Source of the DNA: Paraburkholderia solitsugae
Lineage (GTDB): Bacteria > Pseudomonadota > Gammaproteobacteria > Burkholderiales > Burkholderiaceae
Assembly: GCF_013177695.1 (NCBI RefSeq)
Contig: NZ_WOEY01000122.1
Span: 1-64,000, forward strand
Direction of reading: 5' to 3'
DNA: 64,000 bases
Shown here: positions 41,764 through 50,523 of the stretch, piece by piece
Position numbering within the stretch: the stretch's first letter is position 1
Layout: each line of letters starts with the position of its first letter
Made by a program: the position numbers and the translations under genes
The notes under the pieces: model-generated
Told to the model about the DNA's origin: nothing
The model's input: the letters and a program-made list of their open reading frames with translations, nothing else
Databases searched by the model: none

Positions 41764-42312
41764 TCAATTCGACGGATGATCGTCGGCGTGATCGTGAAGC
41801 GGGTCCGGGCTCTTTTGCGTCGAACGCAACACGCCTGCGTCGTCGAAATAGAAGTGAAAGAGCTGGTACCACGTATTGTCTTCCTGGTACCGGTAGCTCC
41901 AGACTTCGCGCTTGACGAGCGGCAGGTACATCGTTTCTTCGGGACGGCCGAAATTGACGAGCACGTCCGCGCGGGTCCATTTTCCCGGCTCCGCGCGATA
42001 GAACTCCAACGGCTGCAGCACCTGGCGGACGTCGACGACTTTGCCGTCCGCGTCGATATCCGCGGCGACGGTGGTTTCGCCCATCGGTTGCGTCGGCCAC
42101 ATCAGACGCTTGCCGCCATTCGGAAGGTCATACGTTTCTTTAGGCTGGCCTAGCGCGGCAGTCACGGCGGATTCCGGCTCGCCGGCCTTGAAGCGATCCC
42201 ATGGTTGAACGCAGGCGCTCAAGGCAAGTGTCAGCGCAAACGTAAGCGTGAAGCGCCACACGTCCAAGCGATGTTCAAGTGGACAGCCGATCTTCGATTT
42301 GCGCCGTGTCAT
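41764..42312 (-). CDS. SmpA/OmlA-like lipoprotein
   Basis: A 182-residue predicted lipoprotein: signal segment FTLTFALTLALSAC with lipobox LSAC. After the cysteine GEPESAVTAALGQPKETYDL recalls the BamE/OmlA fold (small helices then a sheet), and the module appears twice (again at TRADVLVNFGRPEETMYLPL). BamE helps the Bam complex insert outer-membrane proteins, but this protein has a duplicated module, so the true BamE is probably elsewhere. It converges with the SH3 gene. Confidence 0.7.
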   Translation of the reverse strand: MTRRKSKIGCPLEHRLDVWRFTLTFALTLALSACVQPWDRFKAGEPESAVTAALGQPKETYDLPNGGKRLMWPTQPMGETTVAADIDADGKVVDVRQVLQPLEFYRAEPGKWTRADVLVNFGRPEETMYLPLVKREVWSYRYQEDNTWYQLFHFYFDDAGVLRSTQKSPDPLHDHADDHPSN

Positions 42313-42379
42313 GCCGAACCTCGTGCGCGATGCGATGCATAAGGGTTGGACACGGCGCGCCGCAAGTGGGTCTGTCTCG

Positions 42380-43114
42380 TCAGAAAAAACCGCTCAGGAT
42401 TGGATAAATAATTGGCAGGACAAAGGACGTCAGAATGCCGTTCAGGCCCATCCCGAGGCCTGCAAAGGCGCCGGCTTCTTCACTCATCTGCAACGCACGA
42501 GCAGTGCCGATTCCATGGGACGCGACACCCAGTGCGAAGCCACCCAGGTCATGCCTCGACACGCGAATCAACATCAAAAGGCCGCTGCCAATCACCGCGC
42601 CCGTGATGCCGGTCATGATCACAAGGACGGCCGTCAGCGACGGCAACCCGCCGATTTTCTCGGAAATACGGATAGCAATGCCTGCCGTCACGCTCTTCGG
42701 AGCAATCGTGGCAAGTATTTGACCCGTGGCGCCCAGAAGCCTTGGGATCAAAACGGCCGATGAGATGCCCGTCGCACACCCCGCCACAAGTGCGCCAGTC
42801 AACTGCGGGGCTAGCCGGCGCAATTTAGGCAATTGTCGGTGCATCGGTATAGCGAGCGCGACGATTGCCGGTCCGAGCAAAAATTGAATGGGCTGGGCGC
42901 TTTGCATGTAGGTGACATACGATGTGTTCGATTCACGCAAGGCAAGTATCAAAAGCGCTACTGCAATTAACACGGGATTCGCGAGCGCACTTTTTCCTAG
43001 CGAACCGTGGACGACCTGCGCGATTGCGTACGCGAGGAACGTGAGGGTCAGCCAAAGAAGCGGTGTTGTTCCGAGAAATCCCCACGCGGACGCGATGTTC
43101 TGATGAACGTTCAC
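42380..43114 (-). CDS. lrgB: LrgB/CidB family membrane protein
   Basis: This 244-residue polytopic protein belongs to the LrgB family. Characteristic pieces are QFLLGPAIVALAIPMHRQLP, GISSAVLIPRLLGA, APKSVTAGIAIRISEKIGGL and SHGIGTARALQMSEEAGAFA. In several bacteria LrgAB/CidAB act as a holin-like or transport pair affecting murein hydrolase activity and export of small acids such as pyruvate. Its start overlaps the stop of the LrgA gene (ATGA), so the pair is translationally coupled. Confidence 0.88.
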   Translation of the reverse strand: MNVHQNIASAWGFLGTTPLLWLTLTFLAYAIAQVVHGSLGKSALANPVLIAVALLILALRESNTSYVTYMQSAQPIQFLLGPAIVALAIPMHRQLPKLRRLAPQLTGALVAGCATGISSAVLIPRLLGATGQILATIAPKSVTAGIAIRISEKIGGLPSLTAVLVIMTGITGAVIGSGLLMLIRVSRHDLGGFALGVASHGIGTARALQMSEEAGAFAGLGMGLNGILTSFVLPIIYPILSGFF

Positions 43115-43560
43115 GATGGTTCAACCTTCGCCAGGTCGGCAGCCGCAGGCGCCGTGTTTCCGTCGGCATGGAGCGGCGATGCAGACGGTGTTGTCAGCGG
43201 TGCAACGGGGGCAGCGCGCGGGGGCCATAAAGCGCACAAGCCTTGGCCGACAAGCGCGGTAACGACGATTGTTAGCGCCGTACACACAACAACGGACACG
43301 GCTATCGGGATCAGGTCATGAGCCACGCGGCCGGCAAAGACCATGATGCCGACTCCTGCTGGAACGAACAAAAGAGGCAGAAACTTAAGCAGTGCAAGAG
43401 CGTCGCTCTCAATGGCGGATGAAAGGCCGGGGCGGAGGCTCAGGGAGGCTAACAACAGGATCATCCCGATAACCGCGCCGGGAATCGGCAGGTTCCCGGC
43501 GTAGGCTATTAATTCGCCAAGGCACTGGTAGGCGAGAAGGACCGTGAACGTCTTGATCAT
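43111..43560 (-). CDS. lrgA: LrgA/CidA family membrane protein
   Basis: A 149-residue partner with four membrane helices: LAYQCLGELIAYAGNLPIPG and AVIGMILLL, then LLKFLPLLFVPAGVGIMVFA, which carry the LrgA signature. I start it at MIKTFTV (43560) with AAGGTGA upstream. The Pro/Ala-rich tail of about 30 residues is longer than usual. It is the first gene of the pair with LrgB, whose start it overlaps by four bases. Confidence 0.86.
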   Translation of the reverse strand: MIKTFTVLLAYQCLGELIAYAGNLPIPGAVIGMILLLASLSLRPGLSSAIESDALALLKFLPLLFVPAGVGIMVFAGRVAHDLIPIAVSVVVCTALTIVVTALVGQGLCALWPPRAAPVAPLTTPSASPLHADGNTAPAAADLAKVEPS

Positions 43561-43709
43561 CGGGTCACCTTCGATTCGGACGCGCACACGTTGAGCCACC
43601 AGCGAAGCACGACAAAGTGGGTGGAGGCCGTCATGCCAGAACTTGTTCACCCGTTGGCAATAGTCACCATTGCGGTAAGCAAAAAGCGTCGGGCATCCCG
43701 TGCATCTGC

Positions 43710-43973
43710 TCACTGCCCGCCGTAGAGCGCGTTCAAGCGATCCATCGTGCCGTCCTGCTGGGCGCGCTGCAATTCCAGTTTGACCTCCGCGCGAGTCTTG
43801 CCTTGGAGGGCACCGCTATCGCTACTGCCGATGGACGTACCGCCGACTGCGTCCGTCGTCATAGCTGCGTTGCTGTCGGTGGCCGTCCTGGATGTGTCGG
43901 TGTTGTCACCCGCATAGGCGAGCGTGGTGCACAACGCCAATGCGGTAATAGGGATCAAAGTCAGAGCTTTCAT
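43710..43973 (-). CDS. DUF4148-like exported protein
   Basis: An 87-residue exported protein: signal MKALTLIPITALALCTTLAY, mature part rich in D, S and T, and a C-terminal helix KTRAEVKLELQRAQQDGTMD with RLNALYGG, which matches the end of DUF4148-type proteins common in Burkholderia. I start it at 43973 because AGGAGAA is spaced better for this ATG than for the one three bases earlier. Function unknown; presumably periplasmic. Confidence 0.7.
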   Translation of the reverse strand: MKALTLIPITALALCTTLAYAGDNTDTSRTATDSNAAMTTDAVGGTSIGSSDSGALQGKTRAEVKLELQRAQQDGTMDRLNALYGGQ

Positions 43974-44380
43974 CATATTCTCCTGCATGGTGCATGACAT
44001 GCCCGACGCCAATCGAATCACGCAGTTTGCGCCGGGATTTCGTGCCGCTTCGAAAAGCATCAAAGGTTCTCGCAAGGACTCGGCACGCTCTTGCAATACC
44101 CGGGCAGAATTTCCTTTATTCCCGAGTCATCTGCCTTTTCTGTATCGCGACCGCTCCAGGATAGGACTGGTGCATCCAGCCTGGATCTATTTTCATCGCC
44201 TGCAACTTGGCGGCGATCCTCGTGGAGTTGCTGGGTTTCGACTGCCCACCCCGTCCACGGGTTGCGGCATGCCGACAGGTACCACTGCACTGTATGCGCT
44301 GACCGCATGCGCATGAATAAGGCACTGTTCCTAAACGAGGCTAGGGGATTGCCTTATTCAGTCAGTGACTGGGCTCCGCG
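43974..44380. other. Gene-free region upstream of the DUF4148-like gene
   Basis: No gene is supported in about 400 bases between the DUF4148-like gene and the end of the response regulator gene; no strong hairpin is visible. Confidence 0.4.
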
Positions 44381-45046
44381 CTATTGGCTCTCGATCCACT
44401 GAATTGCAAAGCGCATCAGTTCGTTGCCGCTACGGATATTCAACTTTTCTTTGATGTTGGCCCGGTGTGCCTCGATGGTCTTGACGCTCCGATTCAGTTT
44501 CGCGGCGATTTCGCGGGTGCTGAAGCCGAGTCCGATCAGGTGCAGGACCTCGAATTCCCGTTCCGAAAGGCTCGCAATTGGGCCCGCCGGCACTTTTTTT
44601 GGACCCGCAAGGGCTCGCGCCAGCTTTTCATGCATGGCGGCGCTCAAATAAATATTGCCTGCCAGCACTTCGCGGATGGCGCTCACGACATGGTCTGTGG
44701 CCTCGAGTTTCATCAGATACCCGTTTGCCCCGGCCCGTAGTGCGCGTTCGGCAAACAGGCTTTCGTCGTGCATGCTGAGAACGAGGATTGCCAAAGTTGG
44801 GTAGCGATGGCGGAGGGTCTTGACAAGATCCAGGCCAGAGTCCGATTGCAGACTGATGTCCACAATGGCCATGTCGGGCTGGCAGGCCATTGCCGCCAGG
44901 GCTTCTTCGGCGTTGCCGGCCGCACAGCAGACGTGCAGATCCTCTTGCAGATTCAGCAAGTGCGTCATCCCCTCCCGGATGATGGGGTGGTCATCCACGA
45001 TCAGGATTTGGGTCGCGCGCCCTGGGTTAGACGACTTCCCGTGCAT
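44381..45046 (-). CDS. NarL/FixJ-type response regulator
   Basis: A 221-residue response regulator. The receiver domain has ILIVDDHP, the phosphoacceptor Asp in MAIVDISLQSDSG, conserved Ser in ILVLSMHDES and Lys in NGYLMKLEA. The C-terminal LuxR-type DNA-binding domain reads LSEREFEVLHLIGLGFSTRE and LNRSVKTIEAHRANIKEKL. It starts at 45046, inside the 3' end of the histidine kinase gene (20-base overlap), so the two form a coupled two-component system. Confidence 0.9.
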   Translation of the reverse strand: MHGKSSNPGRATQILIVDDHPIIREGMTHLLNLQEDLHVCCAAGNAEEALAAMACQPDMAIVDISLQSDSGLDLVKTLRHRYPTLAILVLSMHDESLFAERALRAGANGYLMKLEATDHVVSAIREVLAGNIYLSAAMHEKLARALAGPKKVPAGPIASLSEREFEVLHLIGLGFSTREIAAKLNRSVKTIEAHRANIKEKLNIRSGNELMRFAIQWIESQ

Positions 45047-46709
45047 GGTCTGGGCGCTCCGGTATCGGATAGCTGATGGCGACCGTGGTGCCACCCAAAG
45101 CATTGCGGGCCACCGTGCAAGAGCCGCCCAGAAGACTCGCCCGGTGACGCAGGTTCTGGAGTCCCAGTCCCGAGGCACGCGCCATTTGTTCCGGGCCGAC
45201 GCCCACCCCGTCGTCACTGATTGAAAGCGTCTGCAAGCCGCCTACGCGCTCCAAGTCGATCCAGATGTGGCGGCCTTCACTATATTTCAGCGCGTTGTTG
45301 ACTGCTTCCTGTGCCGCACGATACAGGTTGATCTGAGTAGGCGGATCCAGTAAGTCTACATCTGGCTTGATCCGCAGAATGCAGTCTATGCCATTCAGCG
45401 TGCGAGCCGTTTCCGCCAGCCCATGCAGTGCGGCCGCAAGGCCACCATATTCAATGGCGACCGGGTCCAGGCCATGGGCAATCCTGCGGGTCATCAAGGA
45501 CGACTGCTTCACCAATCCGACGATGGTCGCGGCATCGGCGGCGGCTGGGTGGCCCTGCGTCTGGAGTTTCTGATTCAAGGCGGCGCAGTACAGACCCAGG
45601 CTGGTCAGGTGTTGCCCAAGTCCGTCATGCAGTTCCCGGCCGAAGAGTCTTTGCTGCTGATCGCCGATCTGGATCAGTTCTTCTTCCAACAGACGGCGTT
45701 GCGCGATCTCCTCCTTGAGTTCACTGTTCGTCTTCTCCAGGTCTTCGGTTCGCTCCTCTACGCGCCGTTCCAATTCGATGTAGGAGGCCTGCAGCAGGCG
45801 ATGGACGCGCTGCTCCTGAGCACGTGCCGCCACCAGCAGCAGTCCGGTTACCGCCACGACGTTCGCGAAGGTGCACCACCTCACGAGGCTATCCACCGGA
45901 GATTTGGCGGCGAAGGGGCCCGTGCCGTGGGTGGTACCCCAGATGGCCACGACTGAGACCATCAAGGTCGCGAGACTGGTGCCCAGGTGATCGAAGCGCA
46001 GAGCCGCCCAGATAATGAACGGAAAGATCGCCAAGGCTGCAGGATAGTAGCCGTGTCCGGCAAGTTGCGGGGCGCCGAAGATGAGGTAGCTCACCCAGAA
46101 GGTCGCAATGGTCAGTCCGCACGCCTCCACGGCCTGCTCCGCCGAGCGGATGGGGTTCGGATACGCGAGCAAGCTGAGCAGGGGCGGAGCCACCACCAGC
46201 ACGCCCATCATGTCACCGAGCCACCATTTCAGAAAGGCTGCGCCGTATTCGGCGGCCGGCATCAAGCCCCCTCCGAATACGGCGGTCGCACCAATCAGCG
46301 CACTCACTGCCGTGCTGAGCACCGCAGCCAGGGCAATGAGGGCTAACACGTCTTTGATGCGATCGAGGGTGATCTGGAATCGGGCTACGCGGTTCAACAG
46401 TATTGCTGCCGTCAAGGCTGCAACTATCGCGCCGGCACTAATCACAGCGGCCACTGGCAAGGGCACGCCCACCGACACGTTGGCCAGGAAGGAGCCAATG
46501 ACGATTCCGGGGGCAACTTCGAAGCCCAGAGCGACCAGTGCAACAAGGGCGATGCCGCTGGAGGGCCACACCAGAGACACTGCGCCGCCCACTATCGCAT
46601 AAGCAAGCCCTACTTTTGCGCCTGCGTAGTAAGCCAATGCCACAAGCCCGGTGAGCAGGAAGAGTCGAAACCTGGAATCGCCCCGAATAATGGCCATGGT
46701 TCGCTTCAA
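45027..46709 (-). CDS. MASE1-domain sensor histidine kinase
   Basis: The 560-residue kinase begins with a MASE1 membrane domain of about eight helices (YYAGAKVGLAYAIVGGAVSL, then VWPSSGIALVALVALGFEVA), followed by a coiled coil (about 300-345). A HisKA_3 domain has the phosphoacceptor His in FGRELHDGLGQHLTSLGLYC, and a HATPase domain has YRAAQEAVNNALKYSEGRHI, SDDGVGVG and GLGLQNLRHRASLLGG. Kinases of this NarX-like class phosphorylate NarL-type regulators, here the gene it overlaps. The stimulus sensed by MASE1 is unknown. Confidence 0.9.
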   Translation of the reverse strand: MKRTMAIIRGDSRFRLFLLTGLVALAYYAGAKVGLAYAIVGGAVSLVWPSSGIALVALVALGFEVAPGIVIGSFLANVSVGVPLPVAAVISAGAIVAALTAAILLNRVARFQITLDRIKDVLALIALAAVLSTAVSALIGATAVFGGGLMPAAEYGAAFLKWWLGDMMGVLVVAPPLLSLLAYPNPIRSAEQAVEACGLTIATFWVSYLIFGAPQLAGHGYYPAALAIFPFIIWAALRFDHLGTSLATLMVSVVAIWGTTHGTGPFAAKSPVDSLVRWCTFANVVAVTGLLLVAARAQEQRVHRLLQASYIELERRVEERTEDLEKTNSELKEEIAQRRLLEEELIQIGDQQQRLFGRELHDGLGQHLTSLGLYCAALNQKLQTQGHPAAADAATIVGLVKQSSLMTRRIAHGLDPVAIEYGGLAAALHGLAETARTLNGIDCILRIKPDVDLLDPPTQINLYRAAQEAVNNALKYSEGRHIWIDLERVGGLQTLSISDDGVGVGPEQMARASGLGLQNLRHRASLLGGSCTVARNALGGTTVAISYPIPERPDHAREVV

Positions 46710-47245
46710 ACCCCCTATGCGAGCAATGCCCCACGCGTCCCGGCACAGCCCGCAAGCAGCAATCCTGATGAACCTATCAATATGGCGAAATTGATGCCGG
46801 GATTACACAGGTCACATTCCTCATATGAAGGCGACCAAAACTACTATGAAGCCGCGTCAGAATTCTTCTGCGCGCCATCGCGCATACGAAGGATCGTCAT
46901 CGCAGTACAGGGCGAGTTCGTTCAGGCGAGTGTCGCATCGTTATTTTGTCAGTCTTGGCACCCACTCATAACCACCTCCGACCAGCGTAATTCCGACAAT
47001 GACGAGATTGGCGCCCCCAAACCGCACTCCCGATTCATGTTTCCCCCTGGAACGGAACACCACGAACTATAACGATTCATGCGCGATTAATTGCCCCAGC
47101 AAACGATTGAGAGCAGTGTCCACAGACACACGGAACGCCAGGTCGCACCGTGAGACCGGAGTGGACGGGGCCAAAGAGCACGACTCAGTTTCCAGCCACA
47201 CGGCGTGCCAATTGTGAAGGGCCCGCTTCGTCAGAGGGAGGCCAG
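46710..47245. other. Divergent intergenic region between kinase and lipocalin-like genes
   Basis: About 540 bases without a supported gene. It must contain promoters for both neighbours; no consensus pair is obvious. GAGGGAGG at 47234-47241 is the ribosome site of the next gene. Confidence 0.4.
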
Positions 47246-47749
47246 ATGAAGCACTCTGCTGTCATAGTGTGCTGCGTGCTTTGTGTCTCGAGCATGCAAG
47301 CAATCGGGCAAGAGCGGCAGAATTGCACCGGCCCGCAGCTAGGAACGTGGGCGCTACAGTCAAACACGACCGAAGACCTGGCTACCGGCGAGAAGACCGA
47401 GTTGTTCGGCGCGCATCCAAGCGGTTATCTCAGCTACGGTCCTGACTGCCGGATGTCTGCCATTCTGGTCAAGGAAGGGCGAAAGGCGCCTAACAGCTTC
47501 GTACCCACCGAGGCCGAGCGCGTCGAACTCTACAATGGGTTAGTCGCCTATGCGGGGACCTATAGCATTGAGGGCGACAAGATTAGTCACCATGTTGATG
47601 CTTCGTGGAACCAGTCATGGACGGGCACAACCCAAGTGCGCCAGTTTCGAATTGAGGGCAAGACCTTGTACACAAAGACCCTGCCCGCCAGGAACGCACT
47701 CACCGGCAAGGAAAGCTCGTCGGTGTTGATCTGGGTTAAGGTCGAGTAG
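47246..47749 (+). CDS. Exported lipocalin-like protein
   Basis: The product has 167 residues. A signal peptide (KHSAVIVCCVLCVSSMQAIG) precedes LGTWALQSNTTEDLATGEKT, the start of the lipocalin-like family: a GTW motif, then YLSYGPDCRMSAILV, LVAYAGTYSIEGDKISHHVD and QVRQFRIEGKTLY, alternating strands of a small beta-barrel. These barrels bind hydrophobic ligands; no substrate is known. GAGGGAGG precedes the ATG. Confidence 0.75.
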   Translation: MKHSAVIVCCVLCVSSMQAIGQERQNCTGPQLGTWALQSNTTEDLATGEKTELFGAHPSGYLSYGPDCRMSAILVKEGRKAPNSFVPTEAERVELYNGLVAYAGTYSIEGDKISHHVDASWNQSWTGTTQVRQFRIEGKTLYTKTLPARNALTGKESSSVLIWVKVE

Positions 47750-47794
47750 ATATCCCTACGGAAAGTCGGTTTTCGGATGCGGCCCCGTGCTGTT

Positions 47795-47812
47795 CGGTCA
47801 TTTGAATGACCG
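47795..47812. other. Palindrome CGGTCATT-TG-AATGACCG between convergent genes
   Basis: A perfect 8-base inverted repeat around TG lies between genes that converge. It lacks a T-run, so it is only a possible weak terminator. Confidence 0.4.
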
Positions 47813-47832
47813 TGTGAGAAGAGAGAAGCCGA

Positions 47833-48624
47833 TCACACCAGCAGGGTGACGCCTGCCCAGGCGATCAGCACGACGCCCAGCACGCGGCCGACACGCTCAC
47901 CGCCGGGCAGGATTTTTTCCACGAAAACGATTAGCGACAGCGCGGCGATCCAGACGAGATTCATAATGCCACCGACGAACAACAACGCCATCAGCAGCCA
48001 ACAGCAGCCCACGCAGTAAATGCCATGACGCATCCCGAGCAGGAAGCTGCCTGCGACGCCAGGACGCCAGTGCGCGGTGAGGAAATTCACGGGTGAACGG
48101 CACTGCGTCAGGCAGGCGCGCTTGAGCGGCGAGAACTGATAGACGCCCGCCGCGGCCAGAACGATCGCGGAAAGGGGCGCGCTCTTCGACCACAACATCA
48201 TTTCCGAAATGAGGCCGGTCGGTTGCAGCACCTTCTGCAGCGATGCCGCGCAGATCGAGAATGCCAGCCATGCGCTCAGGTAACCGGCCAGGAGAAACAA
48301 CGACGGGATGGCCGACCTGGCCTCGATCGCGGCATGGTGCCGCAATACGCGTCGATACAACAGGACGAGCGGCGCTGCGCTGGGCGTCATCATCGCAATC
48401 ATCATCACCCACCACATGAGGATCACGGTGGGCAGCGACGGATCCATTCCCCCACCGCCGTCTGCCAGTCGATGCGGGAACAGCGCGACGGCCGTCATCT
48501 CGAGCGCGGACATGCCGATTCCGGCGCCCGTCCACAAGTAGGCCCACGACAACGCGACGACAGCGACAATGCCGAGCGCGGTGATGACGCGCTCACGTCC
48601 GAGGATATCCTCGATGCTGCTCAT
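47833..48624 (-). CDS. DUF2182 integral membrane protein
   Basis: A 263-residue polytopic protein of the DUF2182 family, recognised by WWVMMIAMMTPSAAPLVLLY and the conserved GMRHGIYCVGCCWLLMALLF with two cysteines and a histidine that may bind metal. It is encoded directly after a DUF1326 gene, overlapping by four bases (ATGA); this pair recurs in proteobacteria, so the proteins probably act together, the soluble Cys-rich one with the membrane one. The biochemical role is unknown. Confidence 0.85.
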   Translation of the reverse strand: MSSIEDILGRERVITALGIVAVVALSWAYLWTGAGIGMSALEMTAVALFPHRLADGGGGMDPSLPTVILMWWVMMIAMMTPSAAPLVLLYRRVLRHHAAIEARSAIPSLFLLAGYLSAWLAFSICAASLQKVLQPTGLISEMMLWSKSAPLSAIVLAAAGVYQFSPLKRACLTQCRSPVNFLTAHWRPGVAGSFLLGMRHGIYCVGCCWLLMALLFVGGIMNLVWIAALSLIVFVEKILPGGERVGRVLGVVLIAWAGVTLLV

Positions 48625-49265
48625 GCGGCAGCGCGATGCCGGATCGGTCCTTTGTTATTCAAGTGCAGTCGCGCGAACTGCGCGTAAGTCCCCTTGAGAT
48701 CCAGTGCGATGTTTCCTTGCGAGCGGCTGGTGCCGGAGCCGATCTCGGCAAGCTCATATTCGAAGCCGTGAGGCAAGTCGATTCGGACACGATGCTCGTC
48801 ACCCGTTACCGGATTGCGGATCGGTTCGCCGACAACGTCGAATACGCCCTCGACATGAATCCGGCCGCGTCGGGTATCGACATCGACATCGAAGTCGATC
48901 TTCGTAAAGATCGGATCGAATGCCTGCTCGAGCGTCGATGCGAATACGGAGAACATTGTGGCGAACGGCTCGGTGTCCTGCCCCGTCATGATTTTCAGAA
49001 TGGCTTCGCGTTGCTCCGGGCTGGCCTGTTCGTCGACGATCGGCTGGCACTTGCCCTTGCCTTCGTGGATCGGTCCCGGCCACTGAAACACGACCGCGAT
49101 GTTGAGGTCGTCGAGTCGCACGTCGCCGTAGTAACCATTGGTGATCGAGATGGCGCCCATCGCTTCGCAGAAGCCGTTGTTCGGCAGTGCGTTGAATTGG
49201 CACGGGCAACCGTATGAGCAATTGCAGGTGATCAGTTCGGTGCCTTGGATTTCCCAGGGAGTCAT
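48621..49265 (-). CDS. DUF1326 protein
   Basis: A 214-residue soluble protein. The N-terminus TELITCNCSYGCPCQFNALP carries the cysteine cluster that defines DUF1326, a likely metal or redox site. Later blocks such as GRIHVEGVFDVVGEPIRNPV and VTGDEHRVRIDLPHGFEYEL are typical of the family. It is the first gene of the unit with DUF2182, whose start codon lies in its stop. Joint occurrence suggests metal handling, but this remains an inference. Confidence 0.85.
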   Translation of the reverse strand: MTPWEIQGTELITCNCSYGCPCQFNALPNNGFCEAMGAISITNGYYGDVRLDDLNIAVVFQWPGPIHEGKGKCQPIVDEQASPEQREAILKIMTGQDTEPFATMFSVFASTLEQAFDPIFTKIDFDVDVDTRRGRIHVEGVFDVVGEPIRNPVTGDEHRVRIDLPHGFEYELAEIGSGTSRSQGNIALDLKGTYAQFARLHLNNKGPIRHRAAA

Positions 49266-49518
49266 GGTTGTTCTCCTTGTGCTCCGCGACGAGTAGCGTG
49301 CTTCGAATCAAGTGTATGGCAGGGGGAAGGAAGTCAAAGTTTGGGTTGACTGGGCGCGCGGGCGAGCCAGGAGGAGGCGCGGCATCAAACCCTTCAGCGG
49401 CCAGCCGTTCTTTCCGTCTCCAGCCCGAAGCAGCACCAAGGCGAGCAAGTACGGACATTGTGCACACAGGGGTAATGCCGCCTATCCTTGGAGATAAGCG
49501 AACCGCAGGGTCCCGTTC

Positions 49519-50382
49519 ATGATCAATTTGCACGAACTCCGGTATGTTCGGCTCGGTACCCGCGACATTGACGCCGCGACGAAGTATGCCGTCGATATCC
49601 TTGGATTACAGCTGGTGCGCCGCGAGGGCGGGTGGGTCTACTTGCGCTCCGATGAGCGCGATCACACGCTGGTCTACTTCGAGGGCGATCCAAACGACCA
49701 TACCATCGCATTCGATGTCGTCGCGAACGAGGCGCTCGAACACGCGGGTGCGGTGTTGGAACAGAACAGTTTCCGCATACACGCCGGCAGTCGCGACGAG
49801 TGCGACCAACGTCGGGTACGTGCCTTCATCGGTTTCAGGGATCCGTCTGGCAACCAGATCGAATTGGTGTTCGGCGCCCTGCATAGCGGCCGTCGTTATT
49901 TTCCGTCACGCGACGCCGGAATCACCGGTTTCAGCCATGTGGGGCTGCGCACCAGCGATCCCCGACGCGACGAGATGTTCTGGACGACGCTGTGCAATGC
50001 GCGCGTTAGCGACTGGATCGGGCCTGCACCGCTACTGAGGATCGACGAGGTGCATCACAGGATCGCCCTCTTTCCGTCCTCGTTCGCCGGCATTCAACAT
50101 ATCAATCACCAGGTTGAAAGCATCGACGACCTCATGCGTGCCTGGTACACCCTGCGTGAACAGGGCATACCCATTCGGTTCGGACCCGGGCGGCATCCGA
50201 CTTCGGGCGCCGTCTTTCTTTACTTCGAGGGGCCTGACGGAATGACTTATGAATATTCGACAGGCGTTCGCCTGATCAGGCCGGACGAGGAGGCGACCTG
50301 GTGCCCCCGCCAGTTCCCGTTCGATTCCACCGGTTTTTGCATGTGGGGCGCCAAACCAGACATTCCGGAGTTTCGAACCTGA
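49519..50382 (+). CDS. Extradiol ring-cleavage dioxygenase (VOC, type I)
   Basis: The 287-residue protein has two VOC modules. The catalytic half shows the three iron ligands: His in GITGFSHVGLRTSD, His in IQHINHQVESIDDL and Glu in DGMTYEYSTGVRL. The N-terminal module (LHELRYVRLGTRDIDAATKY, GLQLVRREG) is the non-catalytic one. Enzymes of this 2,3-dihydroxybiphenyl/catechol dioxygenase type cut aromatic diols beside the hydroxyls. It is followed by an aromatic acid carrier, which fits catabolism of an aromatic compound whose identity is not clear. Confidence 0.82.
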   Translation: MINLHELRYVRLGTRDIDAATKYAVDILGLQLVRREGGWVYLRSDERDHTLVYFEGDPNDHTIAFDVVANEALEHAGAVLEQNSFRIHAGSRDECDQRRVRAFIGFRDPSGNQIELVFGALHSGRRYFPSRDAGITGFSHVGLRTSDPRRDEMFWTTLCNARVSDWIGPAPLLRIDEVHHRIALFPSSFAGIQHINHQVESIDDLMRAWYTLREQGIPIRFGPGRHPTSGAVFLYFEGPDGMTYEYSTGVRLIRPDEEATWCPRQFPFDSTGFCMWGAKPDIPEFRT

Positions 50383-50523
50383 CGCGTGACCAGATTCATT
50401 GTTGATCGCGCTAGAACATCAACGCTGCCGAAGACGGCGTGCTGAGAATGCGCGGGCGCAGGCTTCCTGCCGGCACCCAACTCGAACAGATAGCCTGGAT
50501 TCCGCGACTGCCGGGAGAACGCC